Assembly (NCBI GenBank): GCA_963765785.1
Contig: CAVXXW010000001.1
Location: 372,001 to 436,000, forward strand
Direction of reading: 5' to 3'
Source: AC-32 sp963765785
Lineage (GTDB): Bacteria > Actinomycetota > Thermoleophilia > Gaiellales > Gaiellaceae
Length of the DNA: 64,000 nt
The position numbers were made by a program, and so were the translations under genes. This document shows, piece after piece, positions 16,427-27,032 of this stretch (position 1 is the first letter of the stretch; every line of letters begins with the position of its first letter). The notes beneath the pieces are model-generated. The model ran no database searches. It was given only the letters and a program-made list of their open reading frames with translations, and had not been told where the DNA came from.

Positions 16427-17763
16427 CTAGTCGACCAGTGAGAGGACCTCATCGAGGACGCCGAGGCCCTCGTCGAGCTCCTCGCGCGTGATCGTCAGCG
16501 GCGGCGCGCAGATGATCACGTTCCAGTGCGTCATCAGGTAGACGCCTCGCTCCATCGCGGCCTTGGCGAGCTTGGCCACCGGGGCAAACGCCTCGCCGGT
16601 CGCGTTGAACGGCACGAGCGGCTCGCGGGTCTCGCGGTCCTTGACGAGCTCGATGCCCCAAAAGAGGCCCTTGCCGCGGACCTCGCCGATGGACGGATGC
16701 CGCTTCATCAGGCGCGCGCAGCCCCTCGCCGAGCACCTCGCCCATCGCGGCGGAGTTCTCGACGATGCCCTCCTCCTGGAACGCCTCGATCGACGCGATC
16801 GCGGAGGCGCAGGCGAGGATGTGGCCGCGAGTAGGTGAGCCCGCCGGCGAAGTACTTGTCCTGCACCCAGTCGGCGAGCTTCTGGTTGATGATCATCGCG
16901 CCTAGCGGGACGTAGCCGGAGTTGATCCCCTTGGCCAGGGTCATGATGTCGGGGACGACGCCCCAGTTGTCGACGCCGAACCACTTGCCGGTGCGGCCGA
17001 AGCCGGCCATCACCTCGTCGCAGATCAGCAGGATCCCGTGCCGGTCGCAAACCTCGCGGATCGACTGCAGGTAGCCGTCGGGCGGGACGATGATCCCGTT
17101 CGTCCCGACGATCGTCTCCAGGATCACGGCCGCAACCGTCTGTGGGCCTTCGTACTGGAGGATCTCCTCGAGGTGCGGCGCGCCCGTGCAGACCGGGCAC
17201 GGGTCGGGGTGTCCGGCCGGGCAGCGGTACGTATACGGGTCGAGCATCCGCACGACGCCCGGGATCCCCGGCTCGGCGGGCCAGCGGCGCGGGTCGCCGG
17301 TGAGCGTGATCGAGCCCGCGGTCGCGCCGTGGTAGGAGCGGTAGCGGGCGACGATCTTGTGCCGGCCCGTGTACCAGCGCGCGAGCTTGATCGCGTTCTC
17401 GTTCGCCTCGGCGCCGCCGTTCGTGAAGAACGACATCGTCAGGTCGCCGGGCGTCACCTCGGCCAGCAGGCGCGCGAGCTCGGACCGCGTCTCGTGCGCC
17501 ATCGGCGGGCCGATCGTCGTCAGCTTGTCGGCCTGTTCCTTGATCGCCGCGACGACCTTCGGGTGCTGGTAGCCGATCGAGACGTTGACGAGCTGCGAGG
17601 CGAAGTCGAGGTAGCGGTTGCCGTCGGCGTCCCAGAAGTACCGGCCCTCGCCGCCCGTGACGACGAGCGGGCTGATCTGGTTCTGCACCGACCAGGAGTG
17701 CAGGACGTGCTGCTTGTCCAGCTCCCGGATGCGCTTGGCGTCGAGGCCTTCGGAGACGGCCAT
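16427..17763 (-). pseudogene. Class III aminotransferase (two one-base frameshifts)
   Basis: A PLP-dependent class III (omega-amino acid type) aminotransferase of about 445 residues, start ATG 17763. Domain signs include GGEGRYFWDADGNRYLDF, the cofactor loop FFTNGGAEANENAIK, and the PLP segment CDEVMAGFGRTGKW with the Schiff-base Lys in TLAKGINSGYVPLGA. The frame breaks after GGLTYS near 16827 and again after GEGLRA near 16712, each corrected by deleting one base. The C-terminus ends RGVYLMTHWNVIICAPPLTI. Near genes for semialdehyde dehydrogenase, hydantoinase and carbamoylase suggest a beta-alanine or similar omega-amino acid donor. Substrate is inference. Confidence 0.85.
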
Positions 17764-17780
17764 GGCGCGATCCTAGCGGC

Positions 17781-18013
17781 TCACGTCGTTGCCCAGTGCT
17801 CGTCCCAGAACGCGGACTGCTTGCCGTCGACGTCGGTGAAGCCGTACCCGCGCGGCCGCACCGACCGCATGCTCGACCGGCGGCGGGAGCTGCACCGAAG
17901 CAGCCTTCGCCGAGAGCGGTAGAAGCCCCACGGACGCTGCGGGAAACCCCGATGCGCACGACCTGCGCGGCCTGGTAAAGGACCGTAGCGGTTCGTAGCG
18001 GAGGACGTGCCAT
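17781..18013 (-). other. Possible small or broken gene in the aminotransferase upstream gap
   Basis: This 250-bp gap holds no clear gene. Two leftward segments look protein-like. An ATG at 18013 starts MARPPLRTATVLYQAAQVVR, and in another frame an ATG at 17870 gives a 29-residue end reading RGYGFTDVDGKQSAFWDEHW before a TGA at 17783-17781. Joined by a frameshift they could be one small protein of about 75 residues. I do not recognise either part. Confidence 0.25.
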
Positions 18014-19088
18014 GGTCGCCACCGGGTCACCTGCACCGAGTTCGACCGGTTCGCGAATCGACGTCACGCGAGAAGAGTTCGAGCGCAGGCTGGCAAGAGG
18101 AGGGCACAGCCCCGACGAGATCGGCCGACTTTGGCAGGAGCTCGCCTCGCCGGTGGCCACGACGCCTCCACCCGCCCGCGTGCTGGGTCTCGGCCCCGTC
18201 ATCGCCGTCTATCTCGGGTTTCTCCTCGTGGTCGCGGCTTGCGTTTCGCTTCTCGGGATCTACTGGGACGACCTGGGAGCGTGGGGCGTTCTCACACTCG
18301 CCGTCGCATACCTCGGCGTCTACGTGGTCGCTGGCGAGATCCTGCGCCGGCGCCGCCTGACTCAGCCGGCCGACGTCCTCGAGGCGGTGGCCGTCGGGTG
18401 GGTCGGTCTCGCGACGTACGCAGCCCAGGAGCTCGCGGGCCGCTGGCCCAGCGGTGTGAGCGGCGGCGGCGAGATCCACCGGGGCCTGACGATGGTCGCG
18501 ATCGCCGTCCTCGCCGCAGCGCTGCTGTTGCTGGCACTGCGCCCCGACCCGCTGCTCCTCGTTCCGCTCGCCGCGGCCACGGCGCTGCTTGCGGGTGACC
18601 TCGCCGAGCTCGCATTCGGAGCGACGCTGGACGGCCTGAGTGGCCGTGAGGTCGCGGCCTTCCTCCTGCCTCTCGGCCTCGCGTGGATCTCCGCCGGGCT
18701 CTGGCTCGACGTGCTGCGACTGCGCGCGTACGCGACCTGGGCGCACTGGTGCGGTCTCCTGCTGAGCGGCGCGGCCCTGCTCGCCGCGATTCCGAAGACG
18801 GTGCCCGGCTTCGCCCTCATCGGCGTCCTCGGCGCGATCGCGCTCTTCTTCTCGGCCCTCGTGCGGCACTGGAGCTTCACGGTGATCGGTGCGGCCGGCG
18901 TCCTGACGGCGACGACCTCCGCCTTAGGTTTGCTCGGCGGGATCGCCCCGATCGTGATCGCCGTGGTCGGGATCGCGCTCGTGTTCGTCGGCCTGCGGTG
19001 GTCGAGCTGGGGGGAGTACGTCCGGATCGCGGTGCTCGCGCGGATGCCCGAGGGCGCGCGCGACGTCGTCCAGCGCCTCGCTCCGTAG
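18012..19088 (+). CDS. Polytopic membrane protein, DUF2157-like
   Basis: A 358-residue protein starting ATG 18012. A soluble N-terminus of about 55 residues contains a helical segment (VTREEFERRLARGGHSPDEI) of the kind found before DUF2157-type membrane domains. About ten hydrophobic spans follow, for example LGLGPVIAVYLGFLLVVAA, VAIAVLAAALLLLALRP and LGGIAPIVIAVVGIALVFVG. No transporter or enzyme motif is visible. It sits alone between the aminotransferase and the semialdehyde dehydrogenase gene. Function unknown; family call is tentative. Confidence 0.65.
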   Translation: MVATGSPAPSSTGSRIDVTREEFERRLARGGHSPDEIGRLWQELASPVATTPPPARVLGLGPVIAVYLGFLLVVAACVSLLGIYWDDLGAWGVLTLAVAYLGVYVVAGEILRRRRLTQPADVLEAVAVGWVGLATYAAQELAGRWPSGVSGGGEIHRGLTMVAIAVLAAALLLLALRPDPLLLVPLAAATALLAGDLAELAFGATLDGLSGREVAAFLLPLGLAWISAGLWLDVLRLRAYATWAHWCGLLLSGAALLAAIPKTVPGFALIGVLGAIALFFSALVRHWSFTVIGAAGVLTATTSALGLLGGIAPIVIAVVGIALVFVGLRWSSWGEYVRIAVLARMPEGARDVVQRLAP

Positions 19089-19179
19089 GGCGTGGCGTCG
19101 GCCCAGCGCGTGCGACGTCCGAGGCCCGGCCACCGGCGCGTCGGCGCTAGTCTGGCGGCGACTTCCAAGGAGGCGGGAG

Positions 19180-20708
<1,529 letters not shown>

Positions 20709-20712
<4 letters not shown>

Positions 20713-21293
20713 ACATCGGGGTCACGCTGTTCGACGGCGCAGAGGAGCTGGACTGGGCCGGGCCGTGGGAGGTGCTCGCCGCCTGGGCCGAGCAGTGGCC
20801 CGACGACGGCGTCCACGTGTTCACGCTCGCGCGCGAGGACCGGCCGGTCACCTGCGCCAAGGGCCTGCGCGTGCTGCCGGACGAGACGTGGGAGACGGCG
20901 CCGCCGCTCGACGTGCTCGTCTACCCGGGGGGCCGGGGCACGCGCCGCGAGCTGCAGGACGAGGCGGTGCTCGACTGGATACGCGGCCTCGCCGTGGGTG
21001 AGACGGTGGTCGCGAGCGTCTGCACGGGGTCGCTCGTCCTGGCTGCGGCCGGGCTGCTCGACGGCAAGCCCGCGACGACGCACTGGGGCTCGCTCGAGCT
21101 GCTGCCGACGCTCGGGAACGGCATCGAGGTGCGGCCCGACGACCGCTTCGTCGACAACGGGAACGTCCTCACCGCGGCCGGCGTCTCGGCCGGGATCGAC
21201 ATGGCCCTGCACCTTGTCGCGCGACTGCACTCGACCGAGCGCGCGCGCGAGGTGCGCCGCTACATCCAGTACGACCCAGAACCGCCGGTGTGA
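20709..21293 (+). CDS. DJ-1/PfpI-family protein
   Basis: A 194-residue class I glutamine-amidotransferase-like protein of the DJ-1/PfpI superfamily. The nucleophile elbow Cys is near residue 106 in SVCTGSLVLAAAGLLDG, and the N-terminus IGVTLFDGAEELDWAGPWE resembles isonitrile hydratase and the amidase-like half of GATase1 AraC regulators. There is no C-terminal AraC domain, so it is the stand-alone form. Starts at GTG 20709 overlapping the mmsA stop and ends overlapping the dioxygenase start, so it is in the same operon. Substrate unknown. Confidence 0.85.
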
Positions 21294-22165
21294 ACGGCGG
21301 GCGCACCGCTCCGGGCGACATCACCGCGGCCGCGGTCGCGAGCTTCGAGAACGCCGGGGACGAGCGGCTACGCACGCTCGCGCAGAGCCTGACGCGGCAT
21401 CTGCACGCGTTCGCGACGGAGGTCGGTCTGACCCAGCGCGAGTGGGAAGAGGGCATCCGGATTCTCACCGAGACCGGCCACATCACGGACGACCGGCGCC
21501 AGGAGTTCATCCTCTGGTCGGACACGCTCGGGCTCTCGATGCTCGTCGACGCGCTCGCGAACCCGCTTCCGTCCGGGGCGACCGAGTCGACCGTGCTGGG
21601 CCCTTTCTACGTGCCGGGCTCGCCGCTCCGTCCGTACGGAGCCTCGATCGCCGAGGAGGCCGCCGGCGCGCCTGCCTGGGTCCACGGCACGGTGCTCGAT
21701 CTCGACCGCGGTCCTATCGCCGGAGCCGAGCTCGACGTGTGGCAGAACGGCGACGACCGGCTCTACGCCGTCCAGAACCCCGAGGCGCCCGAGGATCACC
21801 TTCGCGGCCGGTTCACGACGAGGGACGACGGCAGCTACGCCTTCCTGGCGGTGCGGCCCGTCCCGTACACGATCCCGGACGACGGGCCCGTCGGGAAGAT
21901 GCTCGCCGCGACGGGCCGCCATCCGTGGCGGCCGGCGCACGTCCACCTGATCGTCCGCGCGCCCGGCTACCGGACGCTGGCCACGCACATCTTCGACGGC
22001 GAGAGCGAATACCTCGGCTCCGACGCCGTGTTCGCAGTCAAGCCCTCGCTCTTGCGGGAGTTCGTTCGGCGGCGCGGCGATGACCCGGAGCGTCCCGACG
22101 GCGTCGAGGGCGAGTGGTTCTCGGTCGAGAACACGATCGTGCTCGCGCCCGCGGACGAGCGCTAG
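21290..22165 (+). CDS. Intradiol ring-cleavage dioxygenase
   Basis: A 291-residue intradiol dioxygenase related to catechol and hydroxyquinol 1,2-dioxygenases. An N-terminal helical dimerisation domain (about residues 1-95) precedes the catalytic beta-sandwich. Candidate iron(III) ligands are the Tyr in TVLGPFYVPGSP, the Tyr in VRPVPYTIPDDGPVG, and the two His in RHPWRPAHVHLIVRAPG. The domain order fits hydroxyquinol/catechol enzymes better than protocatechuate 3,4-dioxygenase subunits. It opens an aromatic diol ring between the hydroxyls. The role among the surrounding pyrimidine-type genes is unclear. Starts at GTG 21290, overlapping the previous gene. Confidence 0.88.
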   Translation: MNGGRTAPGDITAAAVASFENAGDERLRTLAQSLTRHLHAFATEVGLTQREWEEGIRILTETGHITDDRRQEFILWSDTLGLSMLVDALANPLPSGATESTVLGPFYVPGSPLRPYGASIAEEAAGAPAWVHGTVLDLDRGPIAGAELDVWQNGDDRLYAVQNPEAPEDHLRGRFTTRDDGSYAFLAVRPVPYTIPDDGPVGKMLAATGRHPWRPAHVHLIVRAPGYRTLATHIFDGESEYLGSDAVFAVKPSLLREFVRRRGDDPERPDGVEGEWFSVENTIVLAPADER

Positions 22166-22171
22166 CCGCCT

Positions 22172-23581
22172 CTACGCGACGACGGTGTTCGCGCGCAGCT
22201 CCTGGCCGAACCGCGCGCGCGGCACGTACTGGCCAATGCCCGGCGAAGCCACGAGCTCGTCGCCCTCGACGAGCACGTTGCCGCGCAGGAGCACGACCTC
22301 CGGCGTCCCGGTCACCTCGGTGCCCTCGTAGAGGTTGTAGTCCGTCTTCGAGTGCTGGCTCGCCGCGGTGATCGTGTGCTTTCGGTGCGGGTCGAAGACG
22401 ACCATGTCGGCGTCGGAGCCGACGGCGACCGTGCCCTTCCTCGGGTAGAGGCCGAAGAGCTTCGCGGGGTTCGTCGCGAGCAGCTCGATCATCCGGTTCA
22501 GCGAGATCCGGCCGGCGCGGACGCCGAACTCGTGGATCATGTGCAGCCGGTTTTCCAGGCCGGGCCCGCCGTTCGGGATCTTCGAGAAGTCGTCCTTGCC
22601 GAGCGTCTTCTGACCGTCCCAGGTGAAGGCGCAGTGGTCGGTCGAGATCGCCGAGAGGTCGTCGTTTCGGACCGCGTTCCAGAGGACGTCCCAGTTCGAC
22701 GTGTCGCGCACCGGCGGCGAGTAGACGTACTTCGCGCCCTCGAAGTTCGGCTTGGCGATGTCGTCGAGCGAGTTGAAGAAGTACTGCGTGCAGGTCTCGC
22801 CCCAGACGTCCCAGCCCTTCTCACGGGCCAACGCGATCGGCTCGACGGCCTCGCGGCAGGTGACGTGGACGACGTACAGAGGCGCTCCCGCGAGGTGCGC
22901 GAGCTGGATCGCGCGGTTCGTCGCCTCGCCCTCCGCCTCGGGCGGCCGCGTCAGCGCGTGGTAGATCGGGTCGGTATTGCCGGCTTCGAGCGCCTGCTTG
23001 ACGAGCACGTCGATCACGTCGCCGTTCTCGGCGTGCACCATCACGAGCGCGCCGGTCTGGGAGGCGACCTCCATCGTCCGGAAGAGCGTCTCGTCGTCGA
23101 CCATCAGCGCGCCCTTGTAGGCCATGAAGAGCTTGTATGAGGTGATCCCCTCGTCCGGCAGCGAGGCCAGCTCGTCGAGCGTGCCGCCCTCCTCGAGGTC
23201 GGTGACCGCCATGTGGTAGCCCATGTCGATCACCTGCTTGCCGTTCGCCTTCGAGCGCCAGTCCGCTATCGCGTCGGCGAAGCTCGAGCCCTGCGGCTGG
23301 ATGATGAAGTCGACGTGGCAGGTCGTCCCGCCGAAGGCAGCGGCGGTCTGGCCCGACTCGACGTCGTCGATCGTCACCGTGCCGCCGAACGGCATGTCCA
23401 GGTGCGTGTGCGGGTCGACGAGCCCCGGCAGCACGTACTTGCCGCTCGCGTCGATCACCTTGTCGGCGCTCATGTCGAGCGACTCGCCGATCAGCGCGAC
23501 GGTCTCGTCCTCGACGTAGACGTCCGCGACGTAGTCGTCGGCGGCCGTGACGATCCGCCCGCCCTTGATCAGAACTGACAT
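22172..23581 (-). CDS. hydA: Dihydropyrimidinase / D-hydantoinase
   Basis: A 469-residue cyclic-amidohydrolase that opens dihydrouracil, dihydrothymine or hydantoin rings. The binuclear metal site is visible: HTHLD with His58 and His60, the carboxylated Lys in SYKLFMAYKG near 150, His in MVHAENG, His in VVHVTCREA and Asp in AISTDHCAF. It is the normal family length. It is divergent from the carbamoylase-type gene with 73 bp between, which must hold both promoters. Together they would perform steps two and three of reductive pyrimidine breakdown. Confidence 0.94.
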   Translation of the reverse strand: MSVLIKGGRIVTAADDYVADVYVEDETVALIGESLDMSADKVIDASGKYVLPGLVDPHTHLDMPFGGTVTIDDVESGQTAAAFGGTTCHVDFIIQPQGSSFADAIADWRSKANGKQVIDMGYHMAVTDLEEGGTLDELASLPDEGITSYKLFMAYKGALMVDDETLFRTMEVASQTGALVMVHAENGDVIDVLVKQALEAGNTDPIYHALTRPPEAEGEATNRAIQLAHLAGAPLYVVHVTCREAVEPIALAREKGWDVWGETCTQYFFNSLDDIAKPNFEGAKYVYSPPVRDTSNWDVLWNAVRNDDLSAISTDHCAFTWDGQKTLGKDDFSKIPNGGPGLENRLHMIHEFGVRAGRISLNRMIELLATNPAKLFGLYPRKGTVAVGSDADMVVFDPHRKHTITAASQHSKTDYNLYEGTEVTGTPEVVLLRGNVLVEGDELVASPGIGQYVPRARFGQELRANTVVA

Positions 23582-23654
23582 GCCGGCCCTCCTCGTCTCA
23601 CGCTTGAGGCGAGCGTAGAGGAACCGCGCCGGCTGCGCGGGTTAGCATCGCGTC

Positions 23655-24896
23655 GTGCCGCTCGATCCCGCGAGAACCGTCGCCGACCTGAAGGAGCTGC
23701 GGGAGCTCACCGGCGACGAGGATGGCGCCCAGCGCGTGGCCTGGACGGACACCTGGGAGCATGCGCGCGAGTGGCTGCGCGGCAAGCTCGACGGCCTGCC
23801 GCTCGAGGAGGAGATCGACCGGGCCGGCAACCAGTGGTGGACGCTGCGCGGCGGCTCTGACCGGGCCGTGCTGATCGGCGGGCACATCGACTCGGTCCCG
23901 AACGGCGGCTGGCTCGACGGTGCCCTGAACGTGGTCGCCGGCGTCGAGGTCGTCCGGCGTCTTGCGGAGGAGGGTCAGCCGGCGGCGACGGTGCGGCTCG
24001 TGAACTGGGCCGACGAGGAAGGCGCGCGCTTCGGTCGCTCGCTGTTCGGCTCCTCGGCGGCGGCCGGCTCGATGGACGACCAGGACGAGCTGCGCCAGCG
24101 GCGGGACGCGGACGGCGTGGCGCTTCCCGACGCGCTGCGTGAGCACGGCGTCGAGCTGGACGGGGCGCTCGAGGCGCGCTCGCAGCTCGAGGGCGCGGCA
24201 GCCTACCTCGAGCTACACATCGAGCAGGGGCCCGTGCTGGAGTCGATGGACCTGCCGCTCGGGGTCGTGCTCGGCACGTTCGGCGTCGAGCGCCACCAGG
24301 TCACGTTCCGCGGGCAGGCTGCCCACGCGGGCTCGACGCCGATGGACAAGCGGCGCGACGCGCTCGCGGGCGCCGCGAAGCTCGAGCTCGAGATCCGCAA
24401 GATCGCTACGCGGACTGGCGGCGGTGCCGTCTGCACGATGGGCGGCGTCGTCACCCGGCCGGGGATCGTGACGTCGGTCGTCGAGACCGCCGAGTGCCTG
24501 CTCGACCAGCGGCACCTCGATGCGAACCAGCTCGCCGAGATGCTCAGCAACGCGGAGGCGGCATCGCGGCGGTTTGCGCAGGAGGAGGACATCGAGGTCG
24601 AGTGGGAGCGGATCTGGAACATCGAGCCAATCCTGTTCGACGAGGCGTTAATCGAGCTCGCCGACGAGTCGATCCGCGAGGTGGCCGGCCAGTCGCACCG
24701 GCTCCCGAGCGGTCCGTTGCACGACGCCGCCGAAGTCGCGCGCGCGGGCGTGCCGACAGTGATGCTGTTCGTCCAGTCGCTGCGCGGCCTCTCGCACACG
24801 AAGCTCGAGGACACGAAGGAAGAGCACCTCGAGCTCTCGGTCCGGGCGCTCGACCGCCTGGCCGACAAGACGATCGCCCGCGTCGCCGCCGGCTGA
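23655..24896 (+). CDS. M20-family Zn amidohydrolase (N-carbamoyl-amino acid / beta-ureidopropionase type)
   Basis: A 413-residue amidohydrolase of the allantoate amidohydrolase, N-carbamoyl-L-amino acid hydrolase and beta-ureidopropionase group. Metal ligands: His77 and Asp79 in IGGHIDSVPNGG, Asp in WLDGALNVVAG and Glu in NWADEEGARFGRSLFGS, with the lid-domain contact in GQAAHAGSTPM and the late DAAEVARAGVPTVMLF. It starts at GTG 23655. Being divergent from the hydantoinase, the most likely substrate is N-carbamoyl-beta-alanine or another carbamoyl amino acid, releasing ammonia and CO2. Confidence 0.9.
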   Translation: MPLDPARTVADLKELRELTGDEDGAQRVAWTDTWEHAREWLRGKLDGLPLEEEIDRAGNQWWTLRGGSDRAVLIGGHIDSVPNGGWLDGALNVVAGVEVVRRLAEEGQPAATVRLVNWADEEGARFGRSLFGSSAAAGSMDDQDELRQRRDADGVALPDALREHGVELDGALEARSQLEGAAAYLELHIEQGPVLESMDLPLGVVLGTFGVERHQVTFRGQAAHAGSTPMDKRRDALAGAAKLELEIRKIATRTGGGAVCTMGGVVTRPGIVTSVVETAECLLDQRHLDANQLAEMLSNAEAASRRFAQEEDIEVEWERIWNIEPILFDEALIELADESIREVAGQSHRLPSGPLHDAAEVARAGVPTVMLFVQSLRGLSHTKLEDTKEEHLELSVRALDRLADKTIARVAAG

Positions 24897-24902
24897 GCTC
24901 AA

Positions 24903-24984
24903 GTAACAGTCTGTTACAAGAACCTTCCGGCCCGAACCCTCAGTGTCGGTGCGGGTTCGGAAGGAGCAAGTAACAGTCTGTTAC
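24903..24984. promoter_or_regulatory. Duplicated palindromic operator flanking a hairpin
   Basis: The 15-bp palindrome GTAACAGTCTGTTAC occurs exactly twice, at 24903-24917 and 24970-24984, with centres 67 bp apart. The second copy has three more paired bases on each side (CAAG...CTTG). Between them the arms at 24923-24939 (starts CCTTCCG, ends CGAACCC) and 24952-24963 (GGGTTCGGAAGG) can form a stem with a small bulge. This lies after the amidohydrolase stop and 90 bp before the LLM gene start. The pattern fits a dimeric TetR/GntR/MarR-type repressor binding two sites, possibly by looping, around a terminator. Confidence 0.7.
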
Positions 24985-25074
24985 TTGAAACGACAAGGCT
25001 CGGACGGACGGCCGTGTGCGGGCCGATTGCGCGGCGGTATGCTCATTTCCCTGCCAGCGACGGGAGGAGACCAG

Positions 25075-26094
25075 ATGCTGAGCTTCGGCGTGACCGCCTT
25101 GCCGGACCCGCCGTACACGCGTCTCGTGGAAGTGCTGCAGAACGGCGAGCGCAACGGCTTCGACAACGGCTGGACGTACGACTCCCACATCCTCTGGCAG
25201 GAGAGCTACGCGCTGCTGCCGATCGCCGCGGTTCACACGGAGAAGATCAAGCTCGGCCACTGCGTCACCAACCCCGGCATCCGCGACCCGACGATCACCG
25301 CCAGCTGGTACGCGACGCTCCACGACGTCTCGAACGGCCGCGCCGTGATGGGCATCGGCCGCGGCGACTCCTCACGCCGCGTCGTCGGCCTCAAGCCGGT
25401 CAAGGTGGACGAATTCGAGCGGCGGCTGGTGATGATCAAGGACCTGATGAACGGCCGTCAGGTCGAGTGGAACGGCAAGGAGCTCAAGCTCGAGTGGGTG
25501 CGTGACGAGCTGCCCGACATCCCGATGCACGTGGCCGGCTACGGCCCTCGCGCGCTCGGTGTCGCGGGGCGCGTCGGTGACGGCGTGATCATCCAGCTCG
25601 CCGACCCGCAGATCATCCAGTGGATAATGGCCACCGCGCGCCAGGCTGCCGAGGAGGCCGGCCGCGACCCGTCGGCGCTCAAGTGCATCGTCTGCGCGCC
25701 GAGCCACGTCTCGGACGACCTCGCCGAGGCCCGCGACCAGGTGCGCTGGTTCCCGGCGATGGTCTCGAACCACGTGATGGACCTGGTCGAGCGCTACGGC
25801 GAGGACTCGGACGAGATCCCGTCGTCGCTGACGGACTTCGTCAAGGCGCGCAAGTTCTACGACTACAAGGAGCACAGCCGCGTCGGCGCGAAGCACGGCG
25901 AGTTCGTGACCGACGAGATCTGCGACCGCTTCTGCGTCCTCGGCACGCCCGAGCAAATCACCGAGAAGCTGCGCGAGCTCGAGGGGATCGGCGTCGACCA
26001 ATTCGACATCTATTTGATGACCGAACGCGCCGACGAGACGCTCGCGGCCTTCGGCAAGGACGTGATCCCCGGGTTCTCCGGTGTCGCCGCGTAG
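25075..26094 (+). CDS. LLM-class flavin/F420-dependent oxidoreductase
   Basis: A 339-residue bacterial-luciferase-like monooxygenase-fold protein of the F420-type subgroup. It starts LSFGVTALPDPPYTRLVEVL, has the cofactor-fold segment EKIKLGHCVTNPGIRDPTIT and the loop GRAVMGIGRGDSSRRVVGLK. It ends with the usual VLGTPEQITEKLRELEGIGV. I chose ATG 25075 because GGGAGGAG lies 8 bp upstream; in-frame ATG 25039 and GTG 24943 are less likely. It follows the double operator and precedes an ABC transporter. The neighbourhood suggests oxidation or reduction of a pyrimidine- or hydantoin-related compound, but no substrate can be read from the sequence. Confidence 0.85.
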   Translation: MLSFGVTALPDPPYTRLVEVLQNGERNGFDNGWTYDSHILWQESYALLPIAAVHTEKIKLGHCVTNPGIRDPTITASWYATLHDVSNGRAVMGIGRGDSSRRVVGLKPVKVDEFERRLVMIKDLMNGRQVEWNGKELKLEWVRDELPDIPMHVAGYGPRALGVAGRVGDGVIIQLADPQIIQWIMATARQAAEEAGRDPSALKCIVCAPSHVSDDLAEARDQVRWFPAMVSNHVMDLVERYGEDSDEIPSSLTDFVKARKFYDYKEHSRVGAKHGEFVTDEICDRFCVLGTPEQITEKLRELEGIGVDQFDIYLMTERADETLAAFGKDVIPGFSGVAA

Positions 26095-26110
26095 TGTTAG
26101 CCTCACGCTG

Positions 26111-27022
26111 ATGCGGCTGCGACGGACGGGCTTGGCCTTTGCGGCGACTCTGGTTGCGCTGCTGGCCGCGGTCGGAGCCGGCTGTGGCTCAACCAAGTCC
26201 AGCGAGAGCACATCATCGACGAGCACGACTGCGAGCGCGGCGTCCTGCACGCCCGAGCAGCTCAACTTGATCAAGAGCGGCCAGCTGACGCTGGGGACAG
26301 ACAATCCGGCGTACGACCCGTGGTTTTCGGGCGGGACGCCGAAGGGCTCGACCTGGAAGTTCAACGACCCAACCACCCAGAAGGGCTACGAGAGCGCCGT
26401 CGCGTATGCGATCGCCAAGCGGCTCGGCTTCACCCCCGCCCAGGTGAAGTGGGTCGTCGTCCCGTTCGAGCAGCTCTTCAAGCCCGGCTCGAAGAACTAC
26501 GACTTCGACCTCAACCAGGTCTCGGTGACTCCGGCACGCAAGAAGAGCGTGACGTTCAGCGACTCGTACTACAACACCAACCAGGCGCTCGTGGCCATCA
26601 AGGGCACGCCGATCACGAAGGCAAAGACGATCGCGGACCTGAAGAAGTACAAGCTGGGCGCGCAGGTCGGTACGACGAGCTACGACTACATCGTCAAGAA
26701 CATCAAGCCCGACCAGCAGCCCGCGGTCTACAACAACTCGAACGACGTCAACTCGGGACTCAAGACCGGAGGGATCGACGGGATCGTCGTCGACCTGCCG
26801 ACGGCGTTCATCATCGTCGGTGCCGAAGAGGTCCCGAACAGCGTCGTCGTCGGCAGCTTCCCGGCTAAGGGCGGTGGCGATCACTTCGGAGCGGTCTTCG
26901 CGAAGGGCAACAGCCTCGTCAACTGTGTGAACCAGGAGCTGGCGAAGCTCAAGGCCAACGGCACGCTCGCGCAGCTGCAAAAGAAGTGGATCTCCAACGC
27001 GGGCGCGCCCGTCCTGAAGTAG
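26111..27022 (+). CDS. ABC transporter substrate-binding lipoprotein (polar amino acid type)
   Basis: A 303-residue periplasmic-binding-type protein, start ATG 26111. The N-terminus is a lipoprotein signal (AATLVALLAAVGAGC) with the lipidated Cys at residue 25, then a Ser/Thr linker. The body begins LTLGTDNPAYDPWFSGG and has the family-3 features VKWVVVPFEQLFKPGSKNYD, FSDSYYNTNQALVAIKGT and KKYKLGAQVGTTSYDYI. It ends LAQLQKKWIS. It captures a polar solute outside the membrane for the permease and ATPase that follow at 27033 and 27887. Given the flanking genes the ligand may be a nitrogen compound such as an amino acid or ureide. Confidence 0.9.
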   Translation: MRLRRTGLAFAATLVALLAAVGAGCGSTKSSESTSSTSTTASAASCTPEQLNLIKSGQLTLGTDNPAYDPWFSGGTPKGSTWKFNDPTTQKGYESAVAYAIAKRLGFTPAQVKWVVVPFEQLFKPGSKNYDFDLNQVSVTPARKKSVTFSDSYYNTNQALVAIKGTPITKAKTIADLKKYKLGAQVGTTSYDYIVKNIKPDQQPAVYNNSNDVNSGLKTGGIDGIVVDLPTAFIIVGAEEVPNSVVVGSFPAKGGGDHFGAVFAKGNSLVNCVNQELAKLKANGTLAQLQKKWISNAGAPVLK

Positions 27023-27032
27023 CACTCAGCGG

